Shown here one piece after another: positions 33,344 through 36,481 of a stretch of 36,481 bases of DNA; position 1 is the first letter of the stretch; each line of letters starts with the position of its first letter. The stretch comes from Propionibacteriaceae bacterium (lineage in GTDB: Bacteria > Actinomycetota > Actinomycetes > Propionibacteriales > Propionibacteriaceae), in contig JAOPXN010000100.1 in the NCBI GenBank assembly GCA_025965155.1, positions 1-36,481 of the forward strand, read 5' to 3'. The notes under the pieces were generated by a model. The model was not told where the DNA came from and made no database searches. It was given only the letters and a program-made list of their open reading frames with translations. The translations under genes were made by a program, and so were the position numbers.

Positions 33344-33470
33344 TCATCTGTCTTGGTCGACTGTCGACCAAGCGGAGTTGGCACCGTGTCGTCGGACCAC
33401 CTCAGTCAAGGTAGACCTCAGCCGGTTGCCGGGGAGTCATCGGGCCGTTCCCTAATCCCCTCTGGATGAG
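33344..33470 (-). ncRNA. SAM-I (S-box) riboswitch
   Basis: In RNA order on the minus strand: P1 5' strand UCAUC (33469-33465); CAGAG (33464-33460); P2 as GGGGA...UCCCC; GGGA; GGCCCGAUGA (33446-33437); CGGCAACC (33431-33424); P3 closed by ACCG...CGGU; GGUGCCAACUCC (33385-33374); P4, a perfect 9-bp hairpin CUUGGUCGA-cag-UCGACCAAG (33372-33352); P1 3' strand GAUGA (33348-33344). Motifs and order match the S-box consensus (the P4 position as in Bacillus yitJ). The P1 3' strand directly abuts the thrC Shine-Dalgarno AGAAGGA and no U-rich terminator follows, so control is probably translational. A TAGGCT at 33484-33479 may be the -10. Confidence 0.9.
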
Positions 33471-33574
33471 CGGTCACTAGCCTAGGGTGAAGTCCGCGGC
33501 GGCGCACATCCGGGTCCGCATCATGGGAATCCCGTCCACACAGTGAGATCCGGAGCGTGGTGCAATGATGCATC

Positions 33575-34087
33575 ATGGTTCGGAAGGGATCTCGCCCACA
33601 AAACCGACGGCAGTGGGTCCGCGCCGTCGGGAACATCGTCAACCTGTCCACCCCCGCCGGTGTGCTGGTGAGCGTCCTCGGCGGCGCCCGGATCCAGACA
33701 GGGCCGCGCGGGCTGCTGCTGGCAGAAGGGTACCGGCCACGGTTTCCGGTCGCTGGAGCGTTTACGGTCGGGAACGTGATCGTCAGCCGGCAGCCCTGGG
33801 ACCTGCTCGCGCGACGGTTCCCCCAGCTGCTCGAGCACGAGGAGAGGCATACCTGGCAGTACCTCTACTGCGGGGGCCTGCTGTACTACCCGGCCTACAC
33901 GGCGTGCATGGGATGGTCGGTGCTGCGCACCGGGGACCGCGCCTCAGCCAACTTCTTCGAGCGGCGGGCGGGCCTGGCGGCCGGTGGCTACCACGAACGA
34001 CCGGCGCGTCCGCTCAGGAGCGCGGTGGGCGCTCAGATGTCGATGTTGAGGTCGATCCCGAGGCGCTTGGCCGAGCGGTTCCGCTGA
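33575..34087 (+). CDS. small protein with an HEXXH motif
   Basis: A 170-residue protein found in actinobacteria that I cannot name. It has a basic N-terminus (KGSRPQNRRQW), a strand-rich middle, then LLEHEERHTWQYLYCGG with HEERH (His88, Glu89, His92), the zinc-protease HEXXH pattern, followed by an aromatic hydrophobic stretch (LLYYPAYTACMGW) and SANFFERRAGLAAGGY, where Glu129 could be a third ligand. No signal peptide. Whether it is a working protease is unknown. The ATG at 33575 has no Shine-Dalgarno; TGCAAT eight bases upstream might be a -10. The gene is divergent from the riboswitch-thrC unit. Its 3' end overlaps the DUF3263 gene by 55 bases. Confidence 0.72.
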   Translation: MVRKGSRPQNRRQWVRAVGNIVNLSTPAGVLVSVLGGARIQTGPRGLLLAEGYRPRFPVAGAFTVGNVIVSRQPWDLLARRFPQLLEHEERHTWQYLYCGGLLYYPAYTACMGWSVLRTGDRASANFFERRAGLAAGGYHERPARPLRSAVGAQMSMLRSIPRRLAERFR

Positions 34088-34341
34088 CGGGTCGCCCGAA
34101 GCCGCCGGAGCCGCTTCACCAGCAGCGGATCCTGGGCCAGCGCCTCCGGCTTGTCGATCAAGGCGTTGAGCACCTGGTAGTAGCGGGTCGCCGACATCTG
34201 GAACCGGTCCCGGATGGCCTGCTCCTTGGCGCCGGCGAACTTCCACCACTGGCGCTCGAAGGCCAGGATCTCCGCATCACGATCGCTCAGCTCACCGATC
34301 GACTCAGCGGATGCGTGCTGTGGGTTCGAGGCAGCGACCAT
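34033..34341 (-). CDS. DUF3263 family protein
   Basis: A 102-residue cytoplasmic protein of the DUF3263 family, found across Actinobacteria and probably DNA-binding: the core LSDRDAEILAFERQWWKFAGAKEQAIRDRF (seen as LSDRDAEILAFERQWW then GAKEQAIRDRF) continues into MSATRYYQVLNALID, a helix-turn-helix-like segment, and a basic tail KRLRRLRATRQRNRSAKRLG. The ATG at 34341 is set by a perfect leaderless promoter, TACTAT then six bases. An in-frame start further upstream at 34458 would add 39 residues without resemblance. It overlaps the end of the HEXXH gene by 55 bases, tail to tail, and is divergent from the oxidoreductase gene. Confidence 0.92.
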   Translation of the reverse strand: MVAASNPQHASAESIGELSDRDAEILAFERQWWKFAGAKEQAIRDRFQMSATRYYQVLNALIDKPEALAQDPLLVKRLRRLRATRQRNRSAKRLGIDLNIDI

Positions 34342-34347
34342 GCGCCC

Positions 34348-34353
34348 ATAGTA
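34348..34353 (-). promoter_or_regulatory. -10 element of a leaderless promoter
   Basis: TACTAT on the minus strand, followed by GGGCGC and the ATG at 34341; the best TANNNT match in the window. Confidence 0.65.
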
Positions 34354-34427
34354 GGCGCAAACAACACCGGTGTCATTCAGTTCGCATTCGCCAGTCGGCG
34401 GCCCGAAGCGGCCGGAGGTACGAAAGG

Positions 34428-35450
34428 ATGGTGGCTGTGACCCTTGATGACTTCGCACCGATCGGCTGGGGCATCCTCAGCACCGGCCACATCGCCTCCG
34501 TGTTCGCCAAGGATCTGGCGATCCTCCCCGACGAAGCGCGACTGGTGGCGGTCGGCTCCCGGGACCAGTCCAAGGCCGACGCCTTCGCTCAGGAGTACGG
34601 GTTCGAGCGGGCCTATGGCTCGTACGCGGAACTGGCGAACGACCCCGAGGTCGACGTGGTCTACATCGCGTCCACCCACAACGACCACTTTCCGTCCGCC
34701 AAGCTGTGCCTGGAGGCCGGCAAGCACGTACTGGTGGAGAAGCCGCTCACCGTGACCCCGGACGAGGCGGCCGAGCTGGTAGAGCTGGCGCGGGAGCGGA
34801 AGCTGTTCTTGATGGAGGCGGTGTGGACGCGGACCAACCCGTTGATCCGCAAGGCGGCGGAGGTGGTGGCCTCCGGCGAGCTGGGCGCCGTTCGGCACGT
34901 GGCGGCCTCGTTCGGCTTTGCCTTCGACGGCGAGGAGTCGCATCGGCTGCTCGACCCGGAGCAGGCCGGGGGTGCGATCTTGGACCTCGGCGTCTACCCC
35001 GCCCACGGCGTGAACCTGTTCCTCGGTGAGCCGGACGCGGTTCTGGGGTACGGCAGCCACGCCAGTACCGGTGTCGACTCGCATGCGGCTGCCACGCTTG
35101 TCTACCTCGCCACCGCTGACCGGCCGGCAGCCACCGCCAGTGTGCTGTGCACGTTGGAGGCGACCGTCCCGACTCGGCTCGAGGTGTTCTGCACCGACGG
35201 TTCGGTCACCATTGACAGCTTCATCCGCCCGACCGAGATCTCGATCAGGCGCGGCAACGACCGGGACATCGAGCCGGAGACCGCCATCACCCAGCTGCCG
35301 GGCGGCGGTTACACCTTCCAGGCACAGGAGGTGATGCGCTGTATCCGGGCCGGAGAGCTGGAGTCGCCACTGGTGCCCTGGGCTTCCACCCTTGCCACGA
35401 TGCGCACGCTGGCTGCCTGGCGTGAGGCTGTGGACAAAGGCGTGGCCTGA
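34428..35450 (+). CDS. Gfo/Idh/MocA family oxidoreductase
   Basis: A 340-residue NAD(P)-dependent dehydrogenase of sugars, inositols or their derivatives. The N-terminal Rossmann domain opens with GWGILSTGHIASVFA and VAVGSRDQSKADAFA; the catalytic Lys is in VLVEKPLTV (EKP at 104-106); the second domain begins at EAVWTRTNPL and includes ILDLGVYPAHGVNLFLGEP. The ATG at 34428 is 8 bases after GGAGGT. The stop TGA shares one base with the next start (TGATG), so it is translated together with manA. This pairing suggests a hexose or mannose-derived substrate, although close relatives include trans-1,2-dihydrobenzenediol dehydrogenases. Confidence 0.93.
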   Translation: MVAVTLDDFAPIGWGILSTGHIASVFAKDLAILPDEARLVAVGSRDQSKADAFAQEYGFERAYGSYAELANDPEVDVVYIASTHNDHFPSAKLCLEAGKHVLVEKPLTVTPDEAAELVELARERKLFLMEAVWTRTNPLIRKAAEVVASGELGAVRHVAASFGFAFDGEESHRLLDPEQAGGAILDLGVYPAHGVNLFLGEPDAVLGYGSHASTGVDSHAAATLVYLATADRPAATASVLCTLEATVPTRLEVFCTDGSVTIDSFIRPTEISIRRGNDRDIEPETAITQLPGGGYTFQAQEVMRCIRAGELESPLVPWASTLATMRTLAAWREAVDKGVA

Positions 35451-36481
35451 TGGATCGGCTGCACGGCACCATCCAGCCGTACGCCTGGGGTTCCACCACC
35501 GCCATCGCCGAGCTCCTCGGAACCGAACCGACCGGTGAGCCGCAGGCGGAGCTCTGGCTCGGCGCCCATCCATCGGCGCCGGCCCGGCTCGACGACCGGG
35601 GGCTGGACGAGGTGATCCGCGAGGACCCGGAAGCAGTGGTCGGGGCTGCGTCGGTCGCCGAGTACGGGCCGCGGCTGCCGTATTTGCTGAAGGTGCTGGC
35701 CGCGGCGAAACCGCTGTCGCTGCAGGCACATCCGTCGCGAGCCGAGGCCGAGGAGGGGTTCGCCCGGGAGGAGGCCGCCGGGGTGGCCATCGATGCGCCC
35801 GACCGTACCTACCGCGACGACTGGCCCAAGCCTGAGGCACTGTGCTCGCTCGGGGAGATGGAGGCGCTGGTCGGCTTCCGGGAGCCGGCCGAAACGTACC
35901 GGCTGTTCGCGGAGCTGAAGGTGCCGGCGGCGTTGGAGGTGGTCGCGCCGCTTCGTACCGGGGGTGCCGAAGCCCTGGCCGAGGTGTTCGAGCGGTTGCT
36001 TCGGATGTCTGACGGCGAGCTTGAGCTGGTGGACACGGTCGCGGCGGCAGCCGCAGAAGTGATCCGCGCCGCGGCCGCGGCCGAAGTGACCCGCGCAGCG
36101 ACCGCCGCCGAGGTGAAGGCCGACGGTGATCTTGCTCTGTTCGCCCGCACAGCGACCGAGCTGGCGGAGCACTACCCGCGTGATCGCGGCGTCCTGGCGG
36201 CGCTTCTGATGAACCGGGTGTCGTGCGGACGCCACCAGGCGATGTTCCTGGCCGCGGGCAACCTGCACGCTCACCTCCACGGAACCTTCGTGGAGATCAT
36301 GGCGAACTCCGACAACGTGCTGCGCGGCGGACTTACCCCCAAGCACATCGACGTCCCAGAGCTGTTGAAGCTGCTGGACTTCACGCCCGGCCGGCCGGAC
36401 CTGATCGAGGGCGTGGAGCAGACGCCCGGCGTGTTCGCCTACCCGACGCCAGCGCCGGAGTTCGCGCTCTGGCGGGTGGAG
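35450..36481 (+). CDS. manA: mannose-6-phosphate isomerase, class I (3' end outside window)
   Basis: A zinc enzyme interconverting mannose 6-phosphate and fructose 6-phosphate; 344 codons are visible before the right edge cuts it. Signatures are IQPYAWGSTTAIAELLG at the start, the zinc-binding SLQAHPS (Gln92, His94), WPKPEALC with the zinc Glu, the helical insert, VLAALLMNRV and GNLHAHLHG (catalytic Arg/His region), then NSDNVLRGGLTPKHID. The ATG at 35450 overlaps the preceding stop by one base. An Ala-rich repeat of three nine-residue units is inserted around 36044-36121. Probably lacks only a few dozen C-terminal residues. Confidence 0.95.
   Translation, partial: MDRLHGTIQPYAWGSTTAIAELLGTEPTGEPQAELWLGAHPSAPARLDDRGLDEVIREDPEAVVGAASVAEYGPRLPYLLKVLAAAKPLSLQAHPSRAEAEEGFAREEAAGVAIDAPDRTYRDDWPKPEALCSLGEMEALVGFREPAETYRLFAELKVPAALEVVAPLRTGGAEALAEVFERLLRMSDGELELVDTVAAAAAEVIRAAAAAEVTRAATAAEVKADGDLALFARTATELAEHYPRDRGVLAALLMNRVSCGRHQAMFLAAGNLHAHLHGTFVEIMANSDNVLRGGLTPKHIDVPELLKLLDFTPGRPDLIEGVEQTPGVFAYPTPAPEFALWRVE
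36044..36121 (+). repeat. three 27-bp in-frame tandem repeats within manA
   Basis: The units encode AAEVIRAAA, AAEVTRAAT and AAEVKADG-like peptides; the AAEV start recurs at 36050, 36077 and 36104, exactly 27 bases apart. Third bases differ between units, so it is not a fresh duplication. Confidence 0.75.

Noticed and set aside
33352..33372. Perfect 9-bp hairpin read as an intrinsic terminator before thrC
   Set aside because: No U-run follows, and its place between GGUGCCAACUCC and the P1 3' strand is that of P4 in the SAM-I riboswitch.
31991..33469. 492-codon plus-strand frame opposite thrC
   Set aside because: Runs through the riboswitch and thrC in antisense; no recognisable domains.
33344..33470. 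Assignment of the leader as SAM-IV, the common actinobacterial class
   Set aside because: The GAGUGCCAGCGUCAAGCCCCGG-type SAM-IV core is not present; the motifs fit SAM-I instead.

Overview
The window is about 36.5 kb of GC-rich, densely packed chromosomal DNA from an actinobacterium, most likely of the Propionibacteriaceae type (Microlunatus-like; the genus is inferred from gene content only). Supporting signs are an XPB-type helicase, an actinobacterial HelD/HelR, a solitary GroEL under tandem CIRCE operators, DUF3263 and DUF6458 proteins, a CysO-type sulphur carrier, many GTG starts and several leaderless-type promoters. I see no tRNA, rRNA, insertion sequence, phage gene, integrase or CRISPR array. 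Almost every gene belongs to a recognisable family.

Layout, left to right: (1) 1-4.8 kb: XPB-like helicase (cut by the left edge), a small basic protein, a NUDIX hydrolase and a HelD/HelR RNA polymerase-recycling ATPase. (2) 4.8-7.9 kb, minus strand: a tightly coupled operon of dipeptidase, cutC, a DUF4031 gene and an LD-carboxypeptidase. (3) 8.0-11.4 kb: groL and a divergent DHA2 drug exporter, separated by 318 bp holding two CIRCE boxes and three 27-28 bp tandem repeats. (4) 11.4-16.1 kb: two coupled small paralogous genes behind a candidate LexA box, two lipoproteins, an Ldh-family oxidoreductase, a DUF1990 protein and a HAD phosphatase. (5) 16.3-21.7 kb: YcnI and CopC-CopD copper-handling pair, glucose-6-phosphate dehydrogenase and a zinc alcohol dehydrogenase. 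(6) 21.8-28.9 kb: a sugar/glycoside catabolic cluster with a GntR repressor, a divergent operator dyad, a GH39 glycosidase, an aldo/keto reductase, a truncated solute-binding protein, an SDR, a xylose-isomerase-like TIM barrel and a 3-hydroxyacyl-CoA-dehydrogenase-like enzyme. (7) 28.9-31.7 kb: VOC protein, DUF6458 membrane protein and a RecQ helicase fused to a phosphoribosyltransferase-like domain. (8) 31.8-33.5 kb, minus strand: a SAM-I (S-box) riboswitch, a threonine-synthase-family PLP enzyme and a CysO/MoaD-like sulphur carrier in one coupled unit. (9) 33.6-36.5 kb: a small HEXXH protein, a DUF3263 protein, a Gfo/Idh/MocA oxidoreductase and manA (cut by the right edge).

The most interesting system is region 8. 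A SAM-sensing riboswitch is hard to explain for a plain threonine synthase. It fits well if the enzyme uses O-phosphohomoserine plus a protein thiocarboxylate on the CysO-like carrier to make homocysteine, a sulphide-independent route to methionine. I recall related sulphur-carrier-dependent systems in actinomycetes but cannot verify this here. Other items worth a second look are the triple repeat in front of the exporter, the candidate SOS-controlled paralog pair, the beheaded solute-binding protein with a strong ribosome-binding site, and the RecQ-phosphoribosyltransferase fusion.
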